Source: Geobacter sp. UBA6151
Lineage (GTDB): Bacteria; Desulfobacterota; Desulfuromonadia; Geobacterales; Pseudopelobacteraceae
NCBI GenBank assembly: GCA_002423105.1
Contig: DIUT01000060.1
Coordinates: 124,001 to 188,000 of the forward strand
Direction of reading: 5' to 3'
Length of the DNA: 64,000 nt
Position 1 is the stretch's first letter. Each line of letters starts with the position of its first letter. The position numbers and the translations under genes are program-made. Shown piece after piece: positions 33,548 through 42,139 of the stretch. Below the pieces are notes generated by a model. It did not search any database and had not been told where the DNA came from. It saw only the letters and a list, made by a program, of their open reading frames with translations.

Positions 33548-35126
33548 TTTACCGCCCCCCTGCCCCTTGCCCCTTGCCCCTGGAACTGTCCATCTTGTCG
33601 GCGCCGGTCCGGGTGATCCCGGACTGGTGACCGTCCGCGGCGTGGAATGCCTGCGCGCCGCCCAGGTGGTTGTCTACGATTATCTTGCCAATACAGCGCT
33701 CCTGGCTTACGCCCGACCCGAAGCAGAGTTGATCTACGCCGGGAAAATCGGCGGGCGCCACAACCAGGATCAGGCAGAAATCAGCAGACTTCTGCTGACA
33801 AAGGCCCGTGAAGGCAAAATTGTTGTCCGCCTGAAGGGGGGCGACCCCTTTGTCTTTGGCCGTGGTGGCGAAGAATGTGAAACGCTGGCTGCCGCAGGCA
33901 TCCCCTTTACGGTGGTGCCCGGTGTGACGGCAGCGGTGGGAGCAGCAGCCACTGCCGGCATTCCGTTGACGCACCGGGCTGTAACTCCGTCAGTAGCCTT
34001 TGTCACCGGCCATGAAGACCACGAGAAAGAGGACTCCACCATTGACTGGCGCCGTCTTTCCACCGGCAGCGGTACCGTGGTCTTCTACATGGGCATGAAA
34101 TACCTGCGCCGCAACATGGCCCTGCTTGTTGAGCATGGCCGTACTCCGCAGACACCGGTGGCCCTGGTACGCTGGGGAACCACTGCTCGCCAGGAAGTGC
34201 TGACCGGTACTCTGGCAGATATTGCCGACAAGGCCGAGGCCGCAGAGTTCAAACCGCCTGCCGTGACCATTGTGGGAGAAGTGGTTGAGTTGCGCAGCAG
34301 GTTGGCCTGGTTTGACCGACGTCCGCTATTCGGCAAGCGGATTCTGGTGACGCGGGCTGTTGACCAGAGCGCTGGATTTGCCCGCACGCTGGAAGAACGA
34401 GGCGCCCAGGTTGTGGAATGCCCCACCATCCGTCTCGTACCGCCGGAAACGTGGGATGAGATCGATAGTGCCATCAACCGGCTGACGGATATGGACTGGC
34501 TGATACTGACCTCGGCCAACGCAGTCAGATTCTTTTTTGAGCAATTACGGAAACTGGGCAAGGACAGCCGGGCTCTGGGGCGTTGCAAGGTCTGCGTAGT
34601 TGGGCCAAAAACAGCCGAGGCAATGCTCACGTGGGGGATTCTGCCTGATCTGGTACCGGAGGAGTTTACCGCTGAAGGGGTGGTTGCCGCTTTCAGTGGC
34701 CATGATCTCCAGGGAAAAAAGGTGCTCTTTCCAAAGGCCGACCGGGCCCGCGACCTACTTCCGCCTGCCCTGGAACAGATGGGAGCCGTGGTCTCAGCGC
34801 CGGTGCTGTACCGCAACCTGCTGCCCGAAGCGCTGCCGGATCAAGCCCGTGACGCCCTCGAACAGGGCCGGCTTGATGCCGTCACCTTCAGCGCCTCCTC
34901 CACCGCCAGCAATCTGGCGTTACTGGTGGGTGGACCGCAACGGCTACAGGAGTTGTTGAAGGATGTGGCGGTCATCTCCATCGGACCGGTCACCTCCCGC
35001 ACCTGCCACGAACTGGGGCTGACCGTGGCAGTGGAACCGCCGGAGGCCACGTTGGACAGTATGGTTGGGGCATTGGAGGGATATTTCAAAGCACGGGACG
35101 CTGTTGATCCGGACGCTGGATACTAG
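33531..35126 (+). CDS. cobA/hemD: Uroporphyrinogen-III C-methyltransferase / uroporphyrinogen-III synthase fusion (CobA-HemD)
   Basis: 531 aa from GTG 33531 (GGAAGAAG 9 nt upstream, overlapping hemC); the frame remains open further upstream inside hemC. The N-terminal SAM-dependent methylase (about 17-255) has VHLVGAGPGDPGLVTVRG, VRLKGGDPFVFGRGGEE and VVPGVTAAVGAAATAGIPLTHR. The C-terminal HemD domain (about 265-510) cyclises hydroxymethylbilane to uroporphyrinogen III. One polypeptide therefore both makes the haem precursor and diverts it to precorrin-2 for sirohaem/B12. The Pro-rich N-terminus (LPPPCPLPLAPGT) is encoded by three perfect copies of the TGCCCCT heptamer (33561-33581). Stop lies in a 25-bp tandem duplication. 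Confidence 0.94.
   Translation: MKSRTDLPPPCPLPLAPGTVHLVGAGPGDPGLVTVRGVECLRAAQVVVYDYLANTALLAYARPEAELIYAGKIGGRHNQDQAEISRLLLTKAREGKIVVRLKGGDPFVFGRGGEECETLAAAGIPFTVVPGVTAAVGAAATAGIPLTHRAVTPSVAFVTGHEDHEKEDSTIDWRRLSTGSGTVVFYMGMKYLRRNMALLVEHGRTPQTPVALVRWGTTARQEVLTGTLADIADKAEAAEFKPPAVTIVGEVVELRSRLAWFDRRPLFGKRILVTRAVDQSAGFARTLEERGAQVVECPTIRLVPPETWDEIDSAINRLTDMDWLILTSANAVRFFFEQLRKLGKDSRALGRCKVCVVGPKTAEAMLTWGILPDLVPEEFTAEGVVAAFSGHDLQGKKVLFPKADRARDLLPPALEQMGAVVSAPVLYRNLLPEALPDQARDALEQGRLDAVTFSASSTASNLALLVGGPQRLQELLKDVAVISIGPVTSRTCHELGLTVAVEPPEATLDSMVGALEGYFKARDAVDPDAGY
33561..33581 (+). repeat. TGCCCCT heptamer x3 inside cobA/hemD N-terminus
   Basis: Three perfect tandem copies of TGCCCCT, encoding the Pro/Leu-rich stretch between the GTG start and the conserved methylase fold. 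Member of the TGNCCCT family found at five other sites in the window. Confidence 0.85.
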
Positions 35127-35167
35127 TCAGGACGGGTTGACTGGATACTAGTCAGGACGGGTTGACT
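35118..35167. repeat. 25-bp perfect tandem duplication at convergent gene ends
   Basis: The 25-bp unit beginning GGATACTAGTCAGG occurs at 35118-35142 and again at 35143-35167. The first copy holds the cobA/hemD stop (TAG), the second the pseudopilin stop (TGA on the minus strand). Confidence 0.95.
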
Positions 35168-36120
35168 GTAACGACAAATACTTTTTGTGCGCAATTGTCT
35201 CCAGGGGAGGCATTGTTACATGCATTACTGGTGGCTACGCCATCCGCAGCGTCACGTGCGACAACAGTAATCTGGTAAGCTCCAGTTGTAGTTGTGTTTG
35301 CAGGAAAAGAGACCGTTAAACCGGGAGCAGCAGCGGCCCAACTATTTTCTGCCAGACTCAGACAGTCGGCATTGACCACCCCGCCAATCTGGGTAAACCC
35401 AGAGGGTAAAGGACTCGGGCTGACACACCACCTGTAGGTATTGGGGACAGCAAAAGGCACCCCACCATCTGCCATAATGGTTACGGAATAGGCATTAGGA
35501 ACAGCGCCAAAGGGCAACTCATTATTGACAATCTTCAACTGTGCCCCCTGACAGCCAACCTTGGTTCTCAATTCATCCAGCGTTACCCAGCGCACCAAAT
35601 CGTTGACGGTATCGACAGTTACAGCGGTTGCAGCAGCACGTGGACCAGTGGTAACAGCAACGCCACCGATGGTGCTGTTGGTGGCAGCATCATCCGCTTG
35701 GCTCAGCATCAGGTAGGCAACATTGGGAATAACAGCACCGGTATTGGTGTCGGTAAGGGTAATAAAGGTGGAGCGTCGACCGCAGATGGTATCTTTGGTG
35801 GCAGTTGCCGGGGCAAGGTTGGTGTCGTACAGATATATGAAGTTCCGTCCCCAGGCGTCAGCCGAAGCCTTGACCACATTGGCGAGCAGGTTGGGGTTGG
35901 TGGCTGGTGCTGAAGTGGTATCGGGCAAGCGATTGTTGCCCGATGCATAGCTATTTACTGACTCCACCGAAGCCGCCAGGTTTTCCTTGCTCTCCCGCAC
36001 CTTGATGGAGGTCATCAGCGGCCCCACCATGGACATGCCCATCCCCAGCAGAATGCCGATCACCACCATCGACACCGCCAATTCCACCAGGGTAAAGCCT
36101 TGTCTGCCCACATCGTTCAC
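35152..36120 (-). CDS. Type IV pilin-like/pseudopilin with Ig-like C-terminal region
   Basis: 322 aa from GTG 36120, chosen because AGGAG lies 7 nt upstream and it gives an 8-residue prepilin leader (MNDVGRQG). Cleavage precedes FTLVELAVSMVVIGILLG, the class III signal with Glu at +5 and hydrophobic N-helix. An ATG-initiated longer frame to 36156 is possible. It is larger than a major pilin. The C-terminal third (about 225-322) is Thr/Ala-rich with GAYQITVVARDAADG, resembling bacterial Ig-like folds, and several cysteines. Its partner pilin is upstream at 36294, and the MSHA-like machine at 44-52 kb probably assembles it. The stop lies in the 25-bp duplication. Confidence 0.8.
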   Translation of the reverse strand: MNDVGRQGFTLVELAVSMVVIGILLGMGMSMVGPLMTSIKVRESKENLAASVESVNSYASGNNRLPDTTSAPATNPNLLANVVKASADAWGRNFIYLYDTNLAPATATKDTICGRRSTFITLTDTNTGAVIPNVAYLMLSQADDAATNSTIGGVAVTTGPRAAATAVTVDTVNDLVRWVTLDELRTKVGCQGAQLKIVNNELPFGAVPNAYSVTIMADGGVPFAVPNTYRWCVSPSPLPSGFTQIGGVVNADCLSLAENSWAAAAPGLTVSFPANTTTTGAYQITVVARDAADGVATSNACNNASPGDNCAQKVFVVTVNPS

Positions 36121-36217
36121 TGCGCCACTCCTATGATGTCTGGTCATTCTACGCAACTTACTTTAAAACTCAAAATAAATACGGAAAGCGTCCCAATTTT
36201 CTTACCTCCCACACAAC

Positions 36218-36254
36218 AAAAAGGGAGGCTTTGCAAAGCCTCCCTTCCTTTTTT
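36218..36254. terminator. Bidirectional terminator between the two pilin-like genes
   Basis: A 26-bp perfect palindrome (arms AAGGGAGGCTTTG / CAAAGCCTCCCTT) with A5 on the left and T6 on the right. It would end the 36294 gene (minus), making the two pilin genes separate transcripts. Confidence 0.85.
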
Positions 36255-36293
36255 AACTATAACAGTGATGCGGAAGATGTAGTTGAATATTTA

Positions 36294-36893
36294 TTACTTT
36301 ACAGAGTAAGCAAGCAAGCAGTTTGCTTCAGAATAAGCTGTCTGTATCGTGCCATCCGCGATGATACCGCGGACTTTCCCGGTCCCGACAACGCCATCAT
36401 CGTACTTGGTGTCAAACGTCAACATATCGTCACTTGAAAGACCAGTGACGACTATCAGGTTGGTGGCGTTCCCCCAAATGGCGGTAGTGCCGCTGCCAAA
36501 ATTGATGCTGACCCCTGGTGTAGAGGAGGTAAAGGCGGTTGCTGTAGCAGGTGCGACATCACCCAGAAAACCGGCCCTACGCAGATGGTCAAGAGCACCA
36601 GTTGCAGGGGCGGTTTCACCAGCGGCATCAATCAGACCATTGTTGTTGCCGTTAGCCGTTCCAGCCGGGGACGTAAAACGTGTGGTGGCCTTGTTATCAT
36701 CGCCGGGAACTCGCGAGTATTTATCAAAATAGGTGTAGTAAGCCGTTGCAAGCTGGTCAACTTCTGACTTGAATTTCTTTTCTTTTGCTCCGGCAATCAA
36801 ATCCTGCCCCTTAATAACCGCTCCCAGAATAATGCCGATGATAACCAGCACGATTGCCATTTCCACCAAGGTAAAGCCTTTGTTGCTTCTCAT
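36294..36893 (-). CDS. Type IV pilin-like protein (prepilin)
   Basis: 199 aa. The short leader MRSNKG precedes FTLVEMAIVLVIIGIILGAV, the prepilin-peptidase site with Glu5 and hydrophobic assembly helix. The globular part is Gly/Asn/Thr-rich (ADGTIQTAYSEANCLLAYSVK at the end). CAGGAGGATG ribosome site, 8 nt upstream. A terminator follows. Together with the Ig-like pseudopilin and the TPR protein it forms the first half of the MSHA-like locus. Whether it is the major pilin subunit cannot be decided from sequence. The 250-nt gap upstream (36894-37143) contains only short palindromes. Confidence 0.88.
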   Translation of the reverse strand: MRSNKGFTLVEMAIVLVIIGIILGAVIKGQDLIAGAKEKKFKSEVDQLATAYYTYFDKYSRVPGDDNKATTRFTSPAGTANGNNNGLIDAAGETAPATGALDHLRRAGFLGDVAPATATAFTSSTPGVSINFGSGTTAIWGNATNLIVVTGLSSDDMLTFDTKYDDGVVGTGKVRGIIADGTIQTAYSEANCLLAYSVK

Positions 36894-37143
36894 TTTTTTT
36901 CATCCTCCTGTCATGGGGTAAGACTTACGGATCGTTTTTCCATCAAAACGGGTCAAAACAGTTCAGCTACATCCTTTTATCGGCCGAACAACTGAAAAAA
37001 TCAAGCAAAATCAGACATGTCAGGGCCTGACACACAACTCAGCCGTACACAATCACGAAGCAAAGAGACATTGTTTTCGGTTGTAACCTGACTAACCTCT
37101 GGTGTAAAGATGTGGCTGTTTGTCAGACTTCCCAGAGGTTTCC

Positions 37144-38145
37144 ATGAGCATACTCGCCAAACTGCTGAAAAGAACCGAACCAAGCCAACCCAAGGGGGAT
37201 ATCCCGCCAGGAGTGGTGCAGGCGGTAAACGGGGCGGCTGCCAGGGATTCCGGTTCCCAAAAAGTTGACCGCAAGAAATTTCTGCTGGTGGGGGTACTTG
37301 TGGCGCTGCTGGTTGCCGGCGGCGCACTGCTGGTGTTGTATCTCAAACTGAATGCGCCGGTCAGGCCGATGCCGAAAACCGAACCGGTTATAGCGAAAGC
37401 GCCTATGCCGGAAGCGTTGCAGAAGCCTTTGTCAACGGCAGTTACGCCTCCTGTTGAACCGGTCCGGCGCAAGGAAAAGATCCGCCTGACGCGGTTTGCC
37501 TCCACCGTAAAAAGAACAACTCCGGTAGCGCCCGCACCACAGCGGCAACAACCGGGAGAAAAAAAGGTTGCGCCCAAGGACCGCGCAACCATCGACGCCT
37601 ATTTGTTTACCGCCCGCAACGCCGAAGCAAAAGGGGATTATCTGCTGGCTCTTAAGTCCTACCAGAAAGCGCTGGATGCCGACCCCGGCAATTACAAAAT
37701 CATGAACAATGTGGCCAGCGCCATGCTGCATCTGGGCATGTATCGCGAAGCACTGGCAATGGTGCAGCAGATTCTGGCAATAAAACCGGAGTATGTGTCG
37801 GCCATGGTCAACGGCGGTATCGCCCGGTACCGGCTGGGGCTTTTGTCTGATGCGCGGCAGTGGTTTGAGAAGGCGGTGGCCACCGATCCGTCCCATCGCG
37901 AAGCCCTGTACAATCTGGCACTGTCACAGGAAAAATCCGGCGCACTGGATGATGCGCTGGCAAGCTACCGGCGGCTGTCCGGCGGCGGCGACCCGCAAGG
38001 GACGCTGGGAGTGGCGCGCATTCTGGAGTGGCAGCAGGACAAGCCAGAGGCGCTGCGACTCTACCGCGAGATACTGGCACTGCCCGAAGCAGGCCGTCAG
38101 GTTAAGGAAGCAGCGCGGGAACGGGTGCGGGCGCTGGACCGCTGA
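37144..38145 (+). CDS. Membrane-anchored TPR protein (MshN-like)
   Basis: 333 aa from ATG 37144 (AGAGGTTTCC upstream); the frame to 37120 adds eight residues. Cytoplasmic N-terminus, one membrane helix (about 46-67), a Pro/Lys-rich linker (about 70-140), then at least four TPR units from about residue 150 (DYLLALKSYQKALDADPGN, YREALAMVQQILAIKPEY, LSDARQWFEKAVATDPSH, LDDALASYRRL). The topology and TPR content match MshN of MSHA pilus loci; by sequence alone it is only a TPR protein. Divergent from the pilin at 36294. Confidence 0.8.
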   Translation: MSILAKLLKRTEPSQPKGDIPPGVVQAVNGAAARDSGSQKVDRKKFLLVGVLVALLVAGGALLVLYLKLNAPVRPMPKTEPVIAKAPMPEALQKPLSTAVTPPVEPVRRKEKIRLTRFASTVKRTTPVAPAPQRQQPGEKKVAPKDRATIDAYLFTARNAEAKGDYLLALKSYQKALDADPGNYKIMNNVASAMLHLGMYREALAMVQQILAIKPEYVSAMVNGGIARYRLGLLSDARQWFEKAVATDPSHREALYNLALSQEKSGALDDALASYRRLSGGGDPQGTLGVARILEWQQDKPEALRLYREILALPEAGRQVKEAARERVRALDR

Positions 38146-38169
38146 ATCTTTCTTATTAAGGACTAACAT

Positions 38170-39567
38170 ATGACCAAAGTAATCGTAATCGGTGGCGGCA
38201 TATCGGGACTTTCCACGGCGTGGCTTCTGGGAGAACGGGCAACAGCCGCGGGCAGAACGCTGGATATCCGCTTGCTGGAGCAGGAACAACAGACCGGCGG
38301 CAAGATCAAGTCAGTACGGGAAGAGGGGTTTCTGTGCGAATGGGGTCCCAACGGTTTCCTGGACAGCAAACCTCAGACTCTGGAGCTTTGCAGCGCCTTA
38401 GGCATAGCAGACCGCCTGCATCGCAGCAACGACAATGCCCGCAAACGCTTTATCTTTACCGGTGGAAAACTGCACCGCCTGCCGGAAAACGGCCCTTCCT
38501 TCCTGAAAAGCGGCCTGCTTTCCTGGCCCGGTAAACTGCGTCTTATGGCTGAACCCTTTGCCTCCCCTCCCCCCGCCGGTGCTGACGAGACCCTGGCAGC
38601 CTTTGGACGACGTCGCCTGGGTGATGAAGCGCTGCGCAAGCTGATTGCACCCATGGCTTCCGGCATTTTTGCCGGTGATCCTGAAACCATGTCCCTTGCC
38701 TCCTGTTTTCCCCGCATTGCCGAACTGGAACGGGAATACGGAGGTTTGTTCAAAGCCATGATAGCTCTGGCCAAGAAAAAGAAGCAGGAACGTAAAGAAG
38801 GCAAGATCAGCAGTTCGGCCGCAGGTCCGGGCGGTACGCTGACCTCGTTTCGGGAGGGGATACAATTTCTGACCGACACCCTGACGGAAAAGCTTGGAGA
38901 GCGCGTAGTCACCGGCAGCGCCGTGGTGCAGGTTGCGCGGAACGGCAACAGTTGGTCGGTGCAGACCGCCGACGGCACGTCACACACCGCCGATCTGGTG
39001 ATCATGGCCACCCCGGCCTACACCGCCGCCAGTGCGCTGGAGGGACTGGACCAGCCGCTGGCCGATGTTCTGCGGGCTATTCCTTACTCAACCTTAAGCG
39101 TTATCTGCTGTGGATTTCAGACTGAAGGGCTGGGACATCCCCTGGACGGTTTCGGTTTTTTGGTGCCCAAGGAGGAAGGCCGCACCGTACTGGGTACGCT
39201 CTGGGATTCCAGTATGTTCGAACAGCGTGCGCCGTCCGGCAAGGCACTGCTGCGCAGCATGGCTGGGGGGGCCTGCAGGCCGGAACTGCTGAGACTTTCC
39301 GATGAACAGATGCTGCAGCGAGTGCGGGATGACCTGCAGGCCGCCATGGGCATTGTCAAAGCTCCCTGCTTCAGCCGGATCATCCGCCATCCCCAGGCCA
39401 TTCCGCAATACACCAGCGGCCACGCGCAACGGCTGGAAGCGATTGAAGAACGGCTTGGCCGCTACCCCGGCCTGCTGCTGACCGGCAACGCCTTTCGCGG
39501 CGTAGGACTGAACGATTGCGTCGCCGCATCCCAGGCTACGGTTGAGCGGGCGCTGACCTTTCTGTAG
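38170..39567 (+). CDS. hemG: Protoporphyrinogen oxidase (HemY-type, FAD)
   Basis: 465 aa. KVIVIGGGISGLSTAWLLGE is the FAD dinucleotide-binding motif, and RLLEQEQQTGGKIKSVREEGFLCEWGPNGF is characteristic of protoporphyrinogen/coproporphyrinogen oxidases of the HemY class. The C-terminal LLTGNAFRGVGLNDCVAAS closes the FAD site. It oxidises (copro/proto)porphyrinogen late in haem synthesis; which substrate is used cannot be told here. It is 3 kb from the main haem operon. The last 32 nt overlap the convergent ligA stop region. Confidence 0.92.
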   Translation: MTKVIVIGGGISGLSTAWLLGERATAAGRTLDIRLLEQEQQTGGKIKSVREEGFLCEWGPNGFLDSKPQTLELCSALGIADRLHRSNDNARKRFIFTGGKLHRLPENGPSFLKSGLLSWPGKLRLMAEPFASPPPAGADETLAAFGRRRLGDEALRKLIAPMASGIFAGDPETMSLASCFPRIAELEREYGGLFKAMIALAKKKKQERKEGKISSSAAGPGGTLTSFREGIQFLTDTLTEKLGERVVTGSAVVQVARNGNSWSVQTADGTSHTADLVIMATPAYTAASALEGLDQPLADVLRAIPYSTLSVICCGFQTEGLGHPLDGFGFLVPKEEGRTVLGTLWDSSMFEQRAPSGKALLRSMAGGACRPELLRLSDEQMLQRVRDDLQAAMGIVKAPCFSRIIRHPQAIPQYTSGHAQRLEAIEERLGRYPGLLLTGNAFRGVGLNDCVAASQATVERALTFL

Positions 39568-41629
39568 GTGGGGGGGTTACCATCTGCAGAAACTGTTCCT
39601 CGGTCAGAACGGTCACTCCCAGCGCCCTGGCCTTGTCCAGCTTGCTACCGGCCTCACTGCCTGCCACAACGTAACCGGTTTTCTTTGAAACTGACCCGGT
39701 GACGCTCCCCCCTGCCTGTTCCACCAGCTTACGGGCATCATCCCGCCCCAGGCGTTCAAGCGTGCCGGTAAAAACAAAGCTCTGCCCCTGCAACTGCTCC
39801 CCCACCACTGTTTGCCGGTGTTGCGGTGTAACGCCCGCATCCAGCAACCGTTGAACAACCGTACGGTTGGCCGGGTTTTCAAAAAATGAACGTATACTGC
39901 CTGCAACCGTGGGGCCCACATCACGAACCACCGTCAATGCCTCCGCTGTCGCTTCCGCAAGGGCCTGGATGGACCCGAAACGTTCCGCCAGCAGCCGGGC
40001 GGTCTGCTCCCCCACGTGGCGAATACCCAGAGCAAATATGCATGAGGCCAGGTCCCGCTGTTTGCTAGCGGCAATGGCCTCCAGCAGTTTTTCAGCCAAC
40101 CGCTCCCCCATCCGCTCAAACTGCATGAAATCTTCCCGCGTCAGCTTGTACAGATCAGCCACATCCTTCACCAGCCCTAAGGAGATCAACTGCTCGATGT
40201 ATTTTGTGCCCAGGCCCTCGATATCCATGGCCGTGCGGGAAGCAAAATGAATGATCGCTTCGATCAATTGCGGAGGACAGGAAAAGCCTCCCTGGCAGCG
40301 CACCGCCACCTCTCCTTCACAACGGGCGGCAGGTGAGCCGCAAACCGGACAGCGGACCGGTTCCGGCAACGGCTGTTCCGTACCGTCCCGCTCCTCCGCG
40401 ATCACCCGCACAACCGCCGGAATAACATCCCCTGCCCGCTCAACGATCACCCGGTCGCCGATCCGGATATCCTTACGATCTATTTCATCCCAGTTGTGCA
40501 GGGTAGCGCGGGAAACGGTCACCCCGGACAGATCCACCGCCTCCAGCACGGCAACCGGCGTGATAACGCCGGTCCTGCCAACTTGCAGGATGATATCGTT
40601 AATTCTTGTCCGTACCTGACGGGGTGGAAACTTGCAGGCCACAGCCCAACGGGGAGAACGGCTTTTCTCGCCCAGCTCCCGCTGCAACTGAAGATCATCA
40701 AGCTTGACCACCACACCATCGATCTCGAACGGCAAACTGTCCCGTTTCTGCTGCATGTCATCAAAATAATCGATGACCCCGGTAATCCCCACCACTTGCC
40801 GAGCTAGACCACTCACGGGCACCCCCCATCCGCCTAGCCGCGACATAAGTTCCGTCTGTGTTCTGGCCCCTGGCCCCCGGCCCCCGGCCTCTGCTTCCAT
40901 AACTCCTACACCGTAGCAAACCATTGCCAAGGGCCGCCGGGCCGCTAATTTCGAGTCAAGCTGGCGGATTGAACCGGCAGCTGCGTTGCGGGGATTGGCA
41001 AAGGGCTGTTCTCCTTCTTCCTCCCGCTGTCGGTTGAGCTGCTGAAAGCCTTGCAGCGGCAGATAGACTTCGCCACGCACTTCAAGCAGCGAGGGAATAT
41101 GGTCGCCAAGCAGGCGCAAAGGCACGCTGGGAATTGTGCGGATATTGGCAGTGATCTCCTCACCCACCTCGCCATCGCCCCTAGTGGATGCTTCCACCAG
41201 CAGCCCGTCCCGATAGACCAGCTCAACCGCCAGCCCGTCCATTTTCGGCTCACACTGCCAGACAAGCGGTTCAGTATCCGAACGCCCGAGGAAGCTGCGT
41301 ATCCGCTGTTCAAACGCCTGAATGTCGGTTGCATCCATGGCGTTTTCCAGGGAGAGCATCGGCAGACTGTGACGCACTTGCCTGAATTTTTCCAACGGCT
41401 TACCGCCAACCCGCAAAGTAGGCGAATCAATGGTCAACAGCTCCGGATGCTCTGATTCCAGTTGTTGCAGCTCTCTGAACAGCAGGTCGTAGTCGGCATC
41501 CGTTATTTCAGGACGGTCGAGCTCATAGTAGCAGCGATTGTGATACCAGATCAGACGGCGCAGCTCTTCCGCCCGTTGTGCAGCAGAATCGGCAGTTGAA
41601 ACCGGATCAAGCAGGGACAATTGTTCCAC
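39536..41629 (-). CDS. ligA: NAD-dependent DNA ligase
   Basis: 697 aa, full LigA architecture: Ia domain, adenylation domain with KMDGLA (catalytic Lys, about 118), OB fold, a Cys4 zinc finger (CPVCGSPAARCEG ... CQGGFSCPPQ), HhH repeats and a C-terminal BRCT (GQSFVFTGTLERLGRDDARK). It seals nicks using NAD. A stretch at about residues 247-256 (EAGGRGPGAR), encoded by four degenerate TGGCCCC-type heptamers (40864-40891), is extra relative to typical LigA. The C-terminal tail overlaps hemG by 32 nt on the opposite strand. Confidence 0.96.
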   Translation of the reverse strand: MEQLSLLDPVSTADSAAQRAEELRRLIWYHNRCYYELDRPEITDADYDLLFRELQQLESEHPELLTIDSPTLRVGGKPLEKFRQVRHSLPMLSLENAMDATDIQAFEQRIRSFLGRSDTEPLVWQCEPKMDGLAVELVYRDGLLVEASTRGDGEVGEEITANIRTIPSVPLRLLGDHIPSLLEVRGEVYLPLQGFQQLNRQREEEGEQPFANPRNAAAGSIRQLDSKLAARRPLAMVCYGVGVMEAEAGGRGPGARTQTELMSRLGGWGVPVSGLARQVVGITGVIDYFDDMQQKRDSLPFEIDGVVVKLDDLQLQRELGEKSRSPRWAVACKFPPRQVRTRINDIILQVGRTGVITPVAVLEAVDLSGVTVSRATLHNWDEIDRKDIRIGDRVIVERAGDVIPAVVRVIAEERDGTEQPLPEPVRCPVCGSPAARCEGEVAVRCQGGFSCPPQLIEAIIHFASRTAMDIEGLGTKYIEQLISLGLVKDVADLYKLTREDFMQFERMGERLAEKLLEAIAASKQRDLASCIFALGIRHVGEQTARLLAERFGSIQALAEATAEALTVVRDVGPTVAGSIRSFFENPANRTVVQRLLDAGVTPQHRQTVVGEQLQGQSFVFTGTLERLGRDDARKLVEQAGGSVTGSVSKKTGYVVAGSEAGSKLDKARALGVTVLTEEQFLQMVTPPPTERSAPAQP
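40864..40891 (+). repeat. TGGCCCC/CGGCCCC heptamer x4 inside ligA
   Basis: TGGCCCC, TGGCCCC, CGGCCCC, CGGCCTC in tandem, read on the plus strand; encodes the Gly/Arg/Pro-rich insertion in the LigA adenylation domain. Degenerate member of the TGNCCCT family. Confidence 0.8.
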
Positions 41630-41693
41630 AGGGATTCTCCAGTCAGGAATGGTTGCTAATGCACTATAGCAAAAAAAATTATCATCTCACCCC

Positions 41694-41722
41694 TTGATTT
41701 TTCGGCAAGACCCCATTATATT
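41694..41722 (+). promoter_or_regulatory. Sigma-70 promoter of groESL
   Basis: TTGATT (41694-41699), 17-nt spacer, TATATT (41717-41722). The predicted start falls just before the CIRCE element. Confidence 0.7.
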
Positions 41723-41732
41723 TTGCTCCACA

Positions 41733-41759
41733 TTAGCACTCACGACCAAAGAGTGCTAG
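41733..41759 (+). promoter_or_regulatory. CIRCE operator (HrcA site)
   Basis: TTAGCACTC-N9-GAGTGCTAG, the canonical CIRCE inverted repeat with one terminal mismatch, positioned at the transcription start of groESL. HrcA itself is not in the window. Confidence 0.93.
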
Positions 41760-41811
41760 CAGACTCCAGAGTCAATATCACACCACCATAGCAGTGAAAG
41801 GAGAAGATTGC

Positions 41812-42102
41812 ATGAAACTGAGACCATTGCACGACCGTATTATTGTTAAGCGCCTGGATGGCGAGGAGAAGACCGCAGGTGGTTTGTTCATACCGGACAC
41901 CGCCAAGGAAAAGCCCCAGAAGGGTGAAGTCATCGCCGTTGGTAACGGCAAGAAGAACGACGAAGGCAAATGCTCTCCGCTTGATGTCAAGGTTGGCGAC
42001 TCCATCCTGTTCGGCAAGTACGCAGGCACCGAAGTCAAGGTTGATGGCGACGAGTTTTTGATGATGCGTGAAGATGACGTCCTCGCGGTAATTGAAAAAT
42101 AA
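41812..42102 (+). CDS. groES: Co-chaperonin GroES
   Basis: 96 aa from ATG 41812 (AGGAGAAGATTGC upstream; six extra in-frame codons precede). MKLRPLHDRIIVKRLDGEE is the classic start, the mobile-loop region is EEKTAGGLFIPDTAKEKP, and the dome contains GDSILFGKYAGTEVKVDG. It caps GroEL during ATP-dependent folding. CIRCE/HrcA control is predicted from the upstream element. groEL follows after 37 nt. Confidence 0.98.
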   Translation: MKLRPLHDRIIVKRLDGEEKTAGGLFIPDTAKEKPQKGEVIAVGNGKKNDEGKCSPLDVKVGDSILFGKYAGTEVKVDGDEFLMMREDDVLAVIEK

Positions 42103-42139
42103 ATACGGGAAGTGTCCCTAATTAATGGAGGAATAGAAC

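Noticed and set aside
36960..37010. Sigma-28 (FliA) promoter for the 36294 pilin gene (GCCGATAA on the minus strand)
   Set aside because: No TAAA-type -35 at the required distance; the octamer alone is insufficient.
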